Assembly (NCBI GenBank): GCA_946902875.1 | Contig: OX336343.1 | Coordinates: 11,591,361-11,655,360 of the forward strand | DNA from: Nematopogon swammerdamellus | Lineage: Eukaryota > Arthropoda > Insecta > Lepidoptera > Adelidae | Direction: 5' to 3' | DNA length: 64,000 nucleotides | Shown here: positions 9,757-19,922 of the stretch, one piece after another | Numbering within the stretch: position 1 is the stretch's first letter | Layout: every line of letters begins with the position of its first letter | Notes under the pieces: generated by a model | Told to the model about the DNA's origin: nothing | The model's database searches: none | The model's input: the letters and a program-made list of their open reading frames with translations, nothing else | Program-made: the position numbers and the translations under genes

Positions 9757-10077
9757 TACCGTGTGGGGCCGGTACTTTAAGAGAATAGCCCCACTGCATC
9801 TCTCCCCGTGTATGTCGTAAAAGGCGACTAAGGGATATGACTCCCTTCTTATATTACTAGGTGGTAGGGTTTAACCCGCCCGGGTTGGTACCACCGCACT
9901 GAATGAAAGGTCGGTCGAAAAAGCTATGTAAATAGTTTGTGTTTTCCGTCCAGTTCAGTGTAGCCGGCACGAGCGAAGGGAAGCACTGACGTGGCACCAA
10001 GTTCACCCGGTGTTATGGGCTGACATCACGGATGTTGTAGGTGATGTAGCCAAACGTGTCAGTTTCCATAAAAAAAT
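9757..10077 (+). repeat. SINE family A (GTGTGGGG head plus shared central domain)
   Basis: The head GTGTGGGGCCGGTACTTTAA through GACTAAGGGAT is the same as in family D. It then joins a different body: ACTAGGTGGTAGGGTTTA, GGTTGGTACCACCGCACTGA, TAAATAGTTTGTGTTTTCCG, GAAGGGAAGCACTGACGTGG and GTGTCAGTTTCCAT, ending in a short poly(A). A second complete copy is at 23274-23597 on minus. Confidence 0.85.
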
Positions 10078-10104
10078 ATATATATATATAATTTGATTGT
10101 ACGC

Positions 10105-10485
10105 TTTTTTTATGGAAACTGACACGGTTGGCTACATCACCTACAACATTCGTGATGTCAGCCCATAATACCGGGTGAACTAGGTGCCATGTCAGTGCTT
10201 CCCTAAATTTCATGTCGGCTAAACTGAACTGGACGGAAAACACGAACTATTTACATAGCCGTTTCGACCGATGTTTCATTCAGTGCGGTGGTACCAATCC
10301 GGGCGGGATAAACCCTACCACCTAGTAAGGTAAGAAGGGAAGACCTACGAAGAGTTTTACGTGGAATCCGAACCACAGTCAGCCTCCAACGGCAGAGCGG
10401 TCACCCATCCAAGTACTGACCGCGCTCAGGGTTGATTAACAACAGTCGACCGACCGTACCACGCACTGAGCTACCGAGGCTGACA
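10105..10485 (-). repeat. 5S-rRNA-derived SINE (family B), minus copy
   Basis: On the minus strand, the head has the tRNA-like GCCTCGGTAGCTCAGTG followed by GAGCGCGGTCAGTACTTGGA TGGGTGACCG, an almost exact match to the 3' internal-promoter half of insect 5S rRNA. The body and tail are those of family A. It sits only 27 bp from the family A copy in opposite orientation, producing a long inverted repeat. A 5S-derived SINE of this type (HaSE3) is, as I recall, described in Helicoverpa armigera. Confidence 0.85.
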
Positions 10486-10574
10486 AATCACACACACATT
10501 GTATGTATATACATACATCGTTATGTTTATTAATTTTAATTATCTCCATACTTATTAAATTTAGTTAAGTACTA

Positions 10575-10895
10575 CTCTACCGTGTGGTGTCGGTACTTAA
10601 AAAGAATAGCCCCACTGCATCTCTACCCGTACATGTCGTAAAAGACGACTATATGGGATAAGGACAAGATTTCATGCATAAGGGCGACAGGATGGCCACC
10701 TCTCACCTTGGCACGGTTTTACCACCAAGTTGTGTAGCTGGTCAGGTGGGCCTTCGCGCCTTACCTGCTCCTTGATAGTTATCTTGTCTTAAAACTTTTC
10801 TGAATGCTGTAATTAACAAGAGTACTTGCAGCTCAACACCGACTACTCTGCTTAACGCGATTGTCGGGATACAGCGTGTGGTATGTATGTATGTA
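10575..10895 (+). repeat. SINE family D copy 3
   Basis: Nearly full-length: head CCGTGTGGTGTCGGTACTTA, body with CCACCTCTCACCTTGGCACG and GATAGTTATCTTGTC, and a terminal GTGTGGTATGTATGTATG tail. Confidence 0.85.
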
Positions 10896-11359
10896 TGTGC
10901 TACTCTATTAGTTATTTTGAATAATGAAATCGAAAGATCGAGTTGTAAGCTTTCACTGGCGGCGCTAAGTAGCGGTTGACAGCTACAGCTGTATGGGCGT
11001 GCCCGCGTGATATAGGGGGAACTGGTTACAAACTACAACACGAGTACGAGATGTGATATCCACTGTAACACACCAGGGGGCGGGACGTGACCCGCTTGTC
11101 GCTGCGAACACACATAAAGCCCTGGATGTAATTACTCGTAGGTACGTAACGAATGTAGGAATACGTTAGATCAACCTATAGGCACAGATTACTTAATAGT
11201 ATAGGCGTTAAATTGAGCCGTTTTCTCTGCCTATTTTTTTGAAGTGAAAACTTCTTTAGCGGCGCTTGGTACTTTTTTAGGTGGGTAAAAAATGTTAAAC
11301 TCGCGTCATCGCGTCAGCGTCAGATTTATTTTTATTATTTAAAATGTAACCTTAAGCTA
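10896..11359. other. Non-coding spacer
   Basis: A GAAGTGAAAACTTC near-palindrome at 11240-11253 is the only structure noted. No gene. Confidence 0.4.
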
Positions 11360-11735
11360 CGAGTGGCTCGGGATCAATTCTGTTCGTCTCTCAGTGACAG
11401 TGGGAATCCGATATTCGTTTGGTCGTTTATGTGATTTCGTGGCTCAATGGTAAGAATGTCGGATTTGTATTTTTTGACCATGGGTTCCCTCAATTTTTTT
11501 TTTCTTTTTTTTTCTTTTTTAAGCAATGTTACGGTGTTTAAATTTTTAGGGTGTTTAGTTTTTTTTATAACCACCTAAGAATTATTTTCGGAAATACAAA
11601 AAGTTTTTTTGTTTTTTTTCTTTTGTTTTCTTTTTTAAGCAATGTTACGGTGTTTAAATTTTTTAGGGTGTTTAGTTTTTTTTATAACCACCTGAGAATT
11701 ATTTTCGGAAATACAAAAAGTTTTCACTTCTGCCG
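11360..11735. repeat. Tandemly duplicated T-rich segment beside a tRNA-like stretch
   Basis: Positions 11515-11606 and 11633-11721 are near-identical direct copies (AAGCAATGTTACGGTGTTTA ... ATTTTCGGAAATACAAAAAG). To their left, GTGGCTCAATGGTAAGAA at 11440-11457 resembles a Pol III A box and TGGGTTCCC follows at 11482, suggesting a decayed tRNA-derived SINE head. The long open frame here is an artefact of the duplication. Confidence 0.5.
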
Positions 11736-11740
11736 GCACT

Positions 11741-11965
11741 CATGTAATCCGGTATGGGTACTTGAGTCGGAGGGGCCAAAGCACATGCTCCGACCAGCCA
11801 ATATCACTTCCGAGAATGTAGGTGCCATACCGAAGACTTCCCTGGATTGCTGGCTACACTGGACTAGAAGAGAACACAACCGAGGCTGCTATGCGGCCAT
11901 CTGACATCCAGTACGGTGGTATCACCCCAGTCGGCTACAATTTAAGCCTACCACCTAGTAAGGGG
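11741..11965 (-). repeat. SINE family C copy 1
   Basis: On the minus strand it carries the central domain shared with families A and B (TTACTAGGTGGTAGG and TACCACCGTACTGG-like), then its own 3' part (AGCAGCCTCGGTTGTG, GGGAAGTCTTCGGTATGG, CATACCGGATTACATG). Copies are at 20750-20990, 33109-33304 and 45440-45650. Confidence 0.75.
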
Positions 11966-12099
11966 CAAGGAAAGTGAATACATCGCTGGGAAACAGGCGT
12001 GACTTTATGTTCAGAAACTAGAACAACTGTAATTTCGTGGGGATGTCAGCCCCCTAAGTGTGTTCTATCGTTTTTTCGATGGAGAATGCTCGGAGGAGC

Positions 12100-12369
12100 T
12101 GTTTAACGCGATTCTGCCGTCCTCTTTCCACCTCCGCACAACGCGCACTGGGCAGGGATTGCATCCTTATACGCCGTGGATGAGTACCAATCGGTTCTGC
12201 TGATCTTTCCCCCACAGAACTGGTAAACTTTGGAACGCTCTACCTGCCCACAGATTTCCCCAAACACAAATATAGTCTCGGGTCCTTCAAGAGAGGCGTG
12301 AATAGCCACCTGTCAGGCCGGCATGGCATTCGCAACCCCCGCGTACGACCGAAGGTCCATCGATGTCGT
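12100..12369 (+). pseudogene. LINE C-terminal remnant 1
   Basis: One frame reads FPKHKYSLGSFKRGVNSHL, the conserved ending (WNxLP...FPxxYxLxxFKxxVNxxL) of Jockey/CR1/R1-type LINE ORF2 proteins. A stop and frame change occur upstream near 12180. Non-functional. Confidence 0.7.
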
Positions 12370-12439
12370 TTAAACACCTTATGGGTGATTCAGAGCCACA
12401 TGTCGCGCTTTCTATAAAAAAAAAAACAAAAAAAAAAAA

Positions 12440-12650
12440 CAAAAAAAGTATTAAATGTTTTTCAAAGTTTAACCGTCAAAGGAAAAGTAAACACGCGGAA
12501 CTTCCGCACCCGTTTGTAGTCGATAGAACTGCACGATTCTCTAAATCGTTCTTGCGTCGCACTACAAAGGTGTGGAACGGGATTCAGGGGAATATATTAC
12601 CTTACTCCTACAATCCGGATCTTCAAATCGCGGGTTAATAGCCTTTCCGG
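12440..12650 (+). pseudogene. LINE C-terminal remnant 2
   Basis: An open segment encodes LPHPFVVDRTARFSKSFLRR followed by TTKVWNGIQ, matching the other conserved C-terminal region of Jockey/CR1-type LINE proteins (HPY...RTxxxxxSFxxRTxxxWNxLP). It lies just downstream of remnant 1 but in an order that does not reconstruct one protein, so two insertions or a rearrangement are implied. Confidence 0.65.
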
Positions 12651-13469
12651 ACATTCGTCCGCCTCTAAGCCGGACTGGCACATCCTTGGGGATGAAATTG
12701 GCTGCGTCTGAGGCTTCGATCTCGGGCACAGCCACCCAGTGCGGAAGCAATAAAAAAACAGAAATAATACTATTGCTAAGTAATCATCGTACTTCCCTTG
12801 CGAAATATTTATTTACAAGGTAAAGGAGATAGTCAAGGTTTGTCTATTTTTCTTTCCGGCTGTAGTACTAAATCAGCGTGAGCTCGGTGAATACATAATT
12901 AACTAGAGAACTGAGTCACCCGCCCCACCTCGCCCCGACTCTCTCCTAGTCCTCTTACTCTCTTATTTTGTCCGTTAGTTTGTTCCTCTCCGCACTTTAT
13001 TACTAGGGACAGGAAAAAAGATAGCTCTTTTTTCCAATGGTTTCTAGGTGAATCAACGCGAGTTCGAGCATTTTGGACTATGGATAATAAACACGGTAGC
13101 GTAGGGGTACCTAGTTCAAAATAAAACCAGACGAGTGAGTTGCAGTAGTTTTCTGTAATCAATCGCAGAACAAAAACTTTCACAGAAAATATTGCCAGCT
13201 ATATTTCAAAAAGCAGTCAATCTGAAGATGCCCTATCGGCCGCGGGGTCGGCTTGAGCGATAGCCGATCATGAATTGAACGAATTCTTTTCCGATATCTT
13301 GTTTACACCCTCGCCGGAATTTAGGGTGAGAGAATAAATTGTGTTAGTAGACTCAAGAAAATGGGTTGCGTTAAAATAAATCGTTGCAAGGATAACAAAC
13401 TCCCTGCTCCGCCCTTCCCCTTTAGGTTTAATTTTATTAGTACCTATTTAGATTAAATCTGAATACATA
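12651..13469. other. Non-coding spacer
   Basis: No gene recognised; short frames on minus at 12899-13183 lack known features. Confidence 0.4.
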
Positions 13470-13590
13470 TGTCGGCGACGACGCTTTATAAAAAAATAAT
13501 TTAATCTTTAATCTGTGTATTTTTATGTCAAATTGTCTGCAATAAAAAATGGTGGAATTTGGTTCGATATTTTTCCTTTCCTCGTTAATA
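13470..13590 (+). repeat. BEL 5' LTR
   Basis: Begins TGTCGG and ends about TTAATA just before the TTTGGTTCC leader. At about 120 bp it is short for a BEL element. AATAAAAAATGG near 13541 could serve as the poly(A) signal. Confidence 0.75.
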
Positions 13591-13610
13591 TTTGGTTCCT
13601 TCGAGCAGGG
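13591..13610 (+). promoter_or_regulatory. BEL primer-binding site (putative)
   Basis: TTTGGTTCCTTCGAGCAGGG directly follows the 5' LTR and contains the TGG expected opposite a tRNA CCA end. The priming tRNA was not identified. Confidence 0.6.
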
Positions 13611-13646
13611 TTTATACTTTGCTAGTGCATATTTGTGTAACGAGTA

Positions 13647-13928
13647 ATGGAAACGAGATCTCGAACGAAAAGTGCCGCCGTAGCCGCCTCGGCGGCGGAT
13701 TCTCACATGCGCCCTGCATCGCATTCGGGTGCACCCGACGCGGAGTGTGCTCGTGTGACCTCGTGTGAGTTCATCTTCAAAATCGGAGGTGAGCTCGGTC
13801 GTACATCCAGCTCCTCGAGCGTCGGGTGCTCATCATGCCCTGATTCGCGATGTAGGACGCGCGAATCCGTCGTCTCAAATTGTGCCGGCTGCAGACCATT
13901 CTGTTTCAGGAGGACACTGCCTCAATAG
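13647..13928 (+). CDS. Short upstream frame of BEL gag
   Basis: An ATG-initiated 93-codon frame beginning METRSRTK lies 56 bp after the leader and overlaps the long gag-pol frame from 13759 onward. The long frame has no nearby ATG, so this frame probably encodes the original gag N-terminus. A one-base shift in the 13759-13928 overlap now separates the two. It may be a disabling indel or, less likely, a programmed event. Confidence 0.5.
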   Translation: METRSRTKSAAVAASAADSHMRPASHSGAPDAECARVTSCEFIFKIGGELGRTSSSSSVGCSSCPDSRCRTRESVVSNCAGCRPFCFRRTLPQ

Positions 13929-16900
13929 CTGCAGCTCAGCGCGCACCTCAAGGTCAATTGCCACGGTCATCGCGCGCAAGCTAGCTGCAGAGGCCCTCCA
14001 CGCGCGCCGCCTCCTTGAGCGCGAGCATGCCGTGGCCGATTTAGAACTTCGTGCTGAGCTCGCTGCTATTGACGCTGCTACCTCTGCAAATACGAACAGC
14101 GCCAGCGGGCGCACAACATTCAACGTGCGAACAGTGGACTGGGTTAACGGTTCCGATTCTAACCTTACACAGGTTTCAGATAACTTATTATCTTTAGAAA
14201 ATAATATCTCTCAAGCACATAGAGATACAGTAATGTCGCCACGAGATATTACAGAAGGGCATATACTTGCAGAACACGGTGACGCATATCGTCATCGAAT
14301 CGGTGAGCGAGGTGGAGCGACGGTAAACACACGGCGAGCGCGACTGCAGCCCCCGCCGCTACCGCCGCCTCCGCCGCCACCGGTATCGGCACTACAGCTG
14401 TTACCATCTCCGCCGAGGTTGAGTGAAATTGGTAAAACTGTTCCAACTAATTCAGGAGCACCTCCCTCAGATATCGCTCAACTGGCATCTGCTATAGCAG
14501 CTCTCACCGATAAAACGAGCTTACGAACACAGAGCCGAGCTGCTAAGCCATGGTATATAGAACTGGTACCATATTCTGGGCATGCGACCGAGTGGCTCGG
14601 TTTTAAACGCACATTTGATGACACTAGAGCGTCATACACATCGACTGAAAACTTAGCGCGGCTGCGGCACGCCCTGCGCGGAGAAGCGCGCGAGGCGGTC
14701 GCCTCGCTGCTTGTGTCGGCAAGTGAGCCAGACGACGTAATGCGAGCTCTCGAACTTCGGTTCGCTCGTCCTGAGCAAATTGTCATGCAAGAGCTCGCAG
14801 CCATGCGCGCACTTCCTAAGTTGAATGAAAACAAAGATCTGCACGTGTTTGTTTGTAAATTTCGTAACTGTGTATCAACAATCAAATTATTAAATAAAGA
14901 TGAATACTTGCATTCCCCAGAATTATTTGATGCCTTACTAGTTAAGCTGTCTCCGTGGATGCGGTCCAAGTGGATAGACTTCGCAGCAGATCACCCAACT
15001 AAGGTAAAGCTAGAGCTTCTGACTGACTTTCTCACTCGCGAAGCAGAACGTCAGATGCAATTTGGCGTAATCTCTCATCATGCTTCTCACACACAAGTCG
15101 AGTTTGAGAAAAAGCGAGAAAAAGTTCATGCTACATCTCCCTCACCTTCCGAAAGCGCACCGTGTGTTTATTGTAATGAAATACATAATATTCAAATTTG
15201 CAATAGATTTAAGATGCTATCAGTTGATGATCGGTGGAGCTGGATACGACAAGCAAAAGTTTGCTACAGATGCCTCAAAAATGTACCGCATCAATGGAAA
15301 CTGTGTAGAGCGAGGCCCTGCACTCGCGATGGTTGTCGAATGCGCCATCATGCTCTACTTCATGGAGGGACGTATAGTCCTACCAAACCTGGATTCTCTA
15401 TCAGGACCGCTCATACTTTAGATAGGCCAGGAGAGAACGTCCAAACTGACGAGTTATGCAATTCGAGTGAGAGTAATAGCAAGGGAAATATTGTTTTAAA
15501 CAATGCTTCGGTCATGCCCTCTACCGGTACCTCTTGTCAGCCAATACGTCGAGCTTTATTAAAAGTTATTCCTGTCATTGTAACTGGACCGGTCGCTAGT
15601 GTAGAGACGTATGCTTTACTTGACGATGGGTCAAGTGTAACATTGATCGACTCAGACGTGTCGAAACGAATTGGTGTAACGGGTCCCGAGGAGAAGATAG
15701 TAATGAATGGTGTTCAAGGGATGACTAGTGAAACTAAGGTCAGTTATGTTGATTTTTATATTCGAGGCCAACATAGTAGCGACATTCACATAATAAGAAA
15801 TGCGCGCTCCATTCCAACGCTTGGACTGGCGCGACAGACAGTTAGACTTGAGGACGTAGTGCAATACAAGCACATTGTGGATCTAGCAGAAGAACTTGCA
15901 TATGAGGATGCTACCCCAACGATTCTTATAGGAAGTGCGGACTGCTTCCTGACTTATTCAAAATCCATTAGGAAGGGTTCGCGCTCCGAACCAATAGCAT
16001 GCCATACTCCGTTAGGCTGGGTCCTGCATGGTGCAGAGTGCAGTCGAAGTAAAATTGTCGAATACGTAAATCATAGTGTTGTCGAAAATGAAAATGTCGA
16101 TAATTATACAAGTTTGGAAAATATGATAAAAGAACAGTATAAATTGGACAGCATAGGAATAAATAAACGAGATAGCCTTTGTGTAGAAAACAATCGAGCA
16201 TTACAAATTCTTGACGCCACATCCCAACGTCTTCCTAGTGGTCGGTATGAAGTAGGTCTTCTCTGGCGGTCGGACACTCCCCAGTTTCCTGAAAGCTATT
16301 CACAGGCACAGCATAGGTTAGTGATGCTAGAAAAGAAGCTCGATAAAGATCCTCAAATGAAGGATTTATATAGAAAAAACATGAAAAGCATGATTGATAA
16401 AGGTTATTCCGAAGAATGCACAGGTGAACCATTGTCAAACGTGTTGTGGTATTTGCCACATTTCGGAGTATCACACCCAGCCAAACCAGGTAAGTTGAGG
16501 ATCGTGCATGACGCGGCGGCGAAGTCACAAGGTCTTAGTTTAAATTCTTTACTATTGCCAGGACCTGACATGTTGCAGTCATTACTCGGAATATTGTTTC
16601 GCTTTCGTGAAAGTCGAGTAGCCATAACTGCGGACATACAAGAGATGTTTCCACAAATAAAGATACGTGTGGAAGACAGAGATGCTCAGAGATTCCTGTG
16701 GCGAGATGGTGATAGAAACTCTGAAATTAAAGAATACAGAATGAGTTCAATGATATTTGGCGCAACGTCGAGTCCGTGTACAGCTCATTATATTAGAAAT
16801 AAAAATGCAAAGGAATTTGAAAGTACGTATCCAGATGCAGTGCGAGCAATCCTGTGGGACCATTACATGGATGATTATATAAGCAGCGTTGAGAGTGCAG

Positions 16901-19623
16901 AATGCGCCATCAGGCTGGCTTCTGAAGTGATAGCCGTCCACCAACAAGCTGGTTTCATAATGAGAGCGTGGGTGTCTAATGACACATCAGTTTTGGATTC
17001 GATTCCAGTTGAGCTTCGGCAGGAAGTGCCGACGAGCGTCGAGCTGGGTACGAAAACGGTTCGAACGTTGGGGCTCATGTGGAATCCTTCTTGCGACACC
17101 CTAGCTTTTCAAACTGGCTTACAGGATGTATTATCCGAAACTTTGACGAGAAGAATAACACTATCTCATGTAATACGTGTTTACGACCCACTAGGTTTGC
17201 TTGGTCCAGTGGTGATCCGTGGTCGTATTCTTTTCCAACAAACATGGAAAAGCGGTTTAGGATGGGATGAGGAGTTACCACTACCGGAATGTGAACTATG
17301 GCGTGAATGGTTTGTAGATCTACGTGCCATCAGCGACTTGCAGCTACCACGTTGGTACCTAGATGTACAAGGTTATGTCGAGAGTGAGCTTCACCTGTTT
17401 GCGGATGCAAGCGAACTGGCGTATGCTTGTGTTGCATACTGGCGCTTTATTAATCCAGATGGTAAGGTGAAACTCTCTCTCGTCGGCAGTAAAGCTCGCG
17501 TCATACCGCTTAAGCCTATCACGATTCCAAGGCTTGAGCTACAAGGGGCTCTCATCGCAGCTCGACTGGCGAACACAATTCGCGACGAGCATAAGTTCAA
17601 ACCTGACCGACTTTACTTCTGGACTGACTCAATGACCGTACTTGGATGGCTCCGGAGAGATGCTCGTCAGTTCAAGGCATTTGTAGCCCATCGAGTTGGC
17701 GAAATATCTGAAACCACGAAAGTATCGGAATGGAGGTGGGTTCCAAGTGCCCTGAACGTAGCTGACGACGCTACACGTGTGAATTCTGAGCGCCTCACGC
17801 CCGAAAGTCGTTGGTTCACAGGTCCTGAATTTTTGTTAGGACCCCAGGAGACTTGGCCTACGGAACCATCCAATTTCAAATCCAACATTAGTGATGATGA
17901 AATAAAAACAAAACTGTTGAACATAAATTTAACAACTATAATCCAATCTTTATGTACACCAGTTTTGGTAGATCCAACTCGTTTTAGTAGCTGGTCACGC
18001 TTACTGCGTACAACTTCATACGTTAGAAAGTTTCTTCAGAAACTGAAAGACCGTGTTTCTGCCAGACGAATAAATGCTATCGAAGCAAAAGTTCCACTCG
18101 CGAGGCAACTACAGTCACCATTTCCTTTGTGTCGTGAGGTTTTGTCTGTTCCAGATACATCGACACTTCAAGCTCCTATGCAAGGAGGGCCTTCCAAGAT
18201 GTCCACTTTATTCAAGCCTGTAGAAGATGCAAGAGATCACCGTTATTTCAAAACCACCTGCATTCCATTAACAATTCCACTAACGGCTGAAGATTTAAAT
18301 TCAGCCGAGATACAAATCCTACGCTGTAGTCAAGCAGATAGCTTTGGTGAAGAAATCGCCTGTGTTCGAAACGCTCAACCAGTCAGAAAGGGTCGACTGG
18401 CAAACCTGTCTCTCATGATAGATAATGACGGAATTCTCCACTTGTCAGGGCGCATCAGAGCCGCAAGAGGTATAGACAATAACACGAAAAACCCTATATT
18501 ACTGGACGGCAAACATGCAGCGACTCGGCTATTAGTTAACCAAATGCACAAGGATTTCGCTCATGCGAACAACGAAACAGTGATAAATGAAATTCGACAA
18601 AGATTTTGGATCATTCGGCTTCGTGACACAGTTAAAACTGTGGCCAGAAACTGTCAGCTTTGTAAGATACGTCGAGCAGCTCCTCTAAATCCTCCAACTG
18701 GAGATCTTCCCATCGATCGTCTGGCGCATCATCGTCGAGTATTTACGTACACCGGCATTGACTACTTCGGCCCCGTTGAAGTCACGATGTTTCGAAGACG
18801 AGTGAAGAGATGGGTAGCGTTGTCCACATGTATGACAACCAGAGCCATACACCTTGATGTGGTACACAGCTTATCTAATGACTCAGCAATAATGTGTCTA
18901 CGACGCTTCATTGCGCGGAGAGGAACTCCCTCTAAGATGCTTTCGGACAATGCCACTTGTTTTGTTGGAGCGAAAAGACAGTTGGCGGAACTGTATGGTC
19001 AAGCGGTGACGGAATATGCCTCTAACAAGGGCATACAGTGGAGCTTCATTCCACCAGCAGCTCCCTTTATGGGAGGTTCGTGGGAAAGGCTTGTGCGGAG
19101 TGTGAAAACCGCATTACTGACGACGCTACATGAAAGAGCTCCTACAGAAGAAGTTTTGATCACTCTCTTGCTTGAAGCCGAAGCCATAGTGAACTCCAGG
19201 CCCTTGACACATGTGTCTGTTGACCCAGAAGATCCGCGAGCTTTAACTCCATTTCATTTTATTTTGGGTACCTCGTCCACAGCGGCCTTGCCGATACAAC
19301 TTAACGACGGAGACCTGGCACGAAGATGTGATTATAAGAGAGCACTTCGCCTGGCCGATCATTTCTGGACCCGGTGGTTGAAGGAATATTTGCCAACTAT
19401 TTTGCCGCGACGTAATACTGGCCAAGCAACACCGAATATTAACATCGGAGACCTTGTGATCATAATGGACGGCCAGCTACCACGAGGAACGTGGCCACGG
19501 GGTCGAGTAACAGTGTTATTCCCGGGCAAGGATGGAGTCGTGAGAGTGGTCGATGTCGCCACAAGTAGAGGAATATTGCGCCGACCAGTAAAGAAGTTGT
19601 TTCGTCTTCCAGTCGACCCATGA
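13759..19623 (+). CDS. BEL/Pao gag-pol polyprotein
   Basis: One open frame of about 1952 codons encodes the structural and replication proteins of a BEL/Pao retrotransposon. In order: a DUF1759-type gag region (about residues 265-450); Cys/His zinc-binding clusters (CVYCNEIH..., CYRCLK..., CTRDGC); a DUF1758-type aspartic protease with DDGSS at 620-624; a reverse transcriptase with YMDDY at 1034-1038; an RNase H-like region with LFADAS and FWTDS; and an integrase with an H-H-C-C zinc finger followed by a core with Asp 1666, Asp 1728 and Glu 1774. The C-terminal DUF5641-type tail ends KLFRLPVDP. No stop or frame break was seen in pol and all catalytic residues are present. There is no env. The frame lacks a proper ATG start; see 13647-13928. 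Confidence 0.93.
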   Translation, partial: PRVSSSSKSEVSSVVHPAPRASGAHHALIRDVGRANPSSQIVPAADHSVSGGHCLNSCSSARTSRSIATVIARKLAAEALHARRLLEREHAVADLELRAELAAIDAATSANTNSASGRTTFNVRTVDWVNGSDSNLTQVSDNLLSLENNISQAHRDTVMSPRDITEGHILAEHGDAYRHRIGERGGATVNTRRARLQPPPLPPPPPPPVSALQLLPSPPRLSEIGKTVPTNSGAPPSDIAQLASAIAALTDKTSLRTQSRAAKPWYIELVPYSGHATEWLGFKRTFDDTRASYTSTENLARLRHALRGEAREAVASLLVSASEPDDVMRALELRFARPEQIVMQELAAMRALPKLNENKDLHVFVCKFRNCVSTIKLLNKDEYLHSPELFDALLVKLSPWMRSKWIDFAADHPTKVKLELLTDFLTREAERQMQFGVISHHASHTQVEFEKKREKVHATSPSPSESAPCVYCNEIHNIQICNRFKMLSVDDRWSWIRQAKVCYRCLKNVPHQWKLCRARPCTRDGCRMRHHALLHGGTYSPTKPGFSIRTAHTLDRPGENVQTDELCNSSESNSKGNIVLNNASVMPSTGTSCQPIRRALLKVIPVIVTGPVASVETYALLDDGSSVTLIDSDVSKRIGVTGPEEKIVMNGVQGMTSETKVSYVDFYIRGQHSSDIHIIRNARSIPTLGLARQTVRLEDVVQYKHIVDLAEELAYEDATPTILIGSADCFLTYSKSIRKGSRSEPIACHTPLGWVLHGAECSRSKIVEYVNHSVVENENVDNYTSLENMIKEQYKLDSIGINKRDSLCVENNRALQILDATSQRLPSGRYEVGLLWRSDTPQFPESYSQAQHRLVMLEKKLDKDPQMKDLYRKNMKSMIDKGYSEECTGEPLSNVLWYLPHFGVSHPAKPGKLRIVHDAAAKSQGLSLNSLLLPGPDMLQSLLGILFRFRESRVAITADIQEMFPQIKIRVEDRDAQRFLWRDGDRNSEIKEYRMSSMIFGATSSPCTAHYIRNKNAKEFESTYPDAVRAILWDHYMDDYISSVESAECAIRLASEVIAVHQQAGFIMRAWVSNDTSVLDSIPVELRQEVPTSVELGTKTVRTLGLMWNPSCDTLAFQTGLQDVLSETLTRRITLSHVIRVYDPLGLLGPVVIRGRILFQQTWKSGLGWDEELPLPECELWREWFVDLRAISDLQLPRWYLDVQGYVESELHLFADASELAYACVAYWRFINPDGKVKLSLVGSKARVIPLKPITIPRLELQGALIAARLANTIRDEHKFKPDRLYFWTDSMTVLGWLRRDARQFKAFVAHRVGEISETTKVSEWRWVPSALNVADDATRVNSERLTPESRWFTGPEFLLGPQETWPTEPSNFKSNISDDEIKTKLLNINLTTIIQSLCTPVLVDPTRFSSWSRLLRTTSYVRKFLQKLKDRVSARRINAIEAKVPLARQLQSPFPLCREVLSVPDTSTLQAPMQGGPSKMSTLFKPVEDARDHRYFKTTCIPLTIPLTAEDLNSAEIQILRCSQADSFGEEIACVRNAQPVRKGRLANLSLMIDNDGILHLSGRIRAARGIDNNTKNPILLDGKHAATRLLVNQMHKDFAHANNETVINEIRQRFWIIRLRDTVKTVARNCQLCKIRRAAPLNPPTGDLPIDRLAHHRRVFTYTGIDYFGPVEVTMFRRRVKRWVALSTCMTTRAIHLDVVHSLSNDSAIMCLRRFIARRGTPSKMLSDNATCFVGAKRQLAELYGQAVTEYASNKGIQWSFIPPAAPFMGGSWERLVRSVKTALLTTLHERAPTEEVLITLLLEAEAIVNSRPLTHVSVDPEDPRALTPFHFILGTSSTAALPIQLNDGDLARRCDYKRALRLADHFWTRWLKEYLPTILPRRNTGQATPNINIGDLVIIMDGQLPRGTWPRGRVTVLFPGKDGVVRVVDVATSRGILRRPVKKLFRLPVDP

Positions 19624-19679
19624 CCAGTGGATGTTGAATGCAGGTGTCGCCACCTCTCTCCATTACTGTGATGGATCAC

Positions 19680-19806
19680 CAGGGGGGCGATGTCGGCGAC
19701 GACGCTTTATAAAAAAATAATTTAATCTTTAATCTGTGTATTTTTATGTCAAATTGTCTGCAATAAAAAATGGTGGAATTTGGTTCGATATTTTTCCTTT
19801 CCTCGT
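19680..19806 (+). repeat. BEL polypurine tract and 3' LTR
   Basis: AGGGGGGCGA (19681-19690) is followed by the LTR copy starting TGTCGG at 19691. It lacks only about 5 bases of the left copy before SINE sequence begins at 19807. Confidence 0.8.
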
Positions 19807-19922
19807 AAATGAAGGGAAGCACTGACATAGCACCTAGTTCACCCGGTGTTATGGGCTGACATCACGGATGTTGTAGGTGATGTAGCCAACCGTGTCAGTT
19901 TCCATAAAAAAAAAAAAAAAAA
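19807..19922 (+). repeat. SINE A/B tail fragment
   Basis: A 5'-truncated copy starting AAATGAAGGGAAGCACTGAC and ending GTGTCAGTTTCCAT plus a 20-base poly(A). It directly abuts the BEL 3' LTR. Confidence 0.85.

Larger units (their letters stand above)
13470..19806 (+). mobile_element. BEL/Pao LTR retrotransposon
   Basis: A 116 bp direct repeat starting TGTCGGCGACGACGC at 13470-13585 and 19691-19806 brackets an uninterrupted gag-pol frame. The left copy is followed by TTTGGTTCCTTCGAGCAGGG, the leader commonly seen in BEL elements and the likely primer-binding site. The right copy is preceded by an AGGGGGGCGA polypurine tract. The two LTR copies are identical by eye over 116 bp, which suggests a recent insertion. 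The right LTR ends abruptly at a SINE tail, and no target duplication is found, so the 3' end may be truncated or rearranged. Confidence 0.9.

Noticed and set aside
11551..11904. 117-codon frame with an apparent internal protein repeat
   Set aside because: The repeat comes from a tandem DNA duplication of T-rich sequence and the rest is SINE C.
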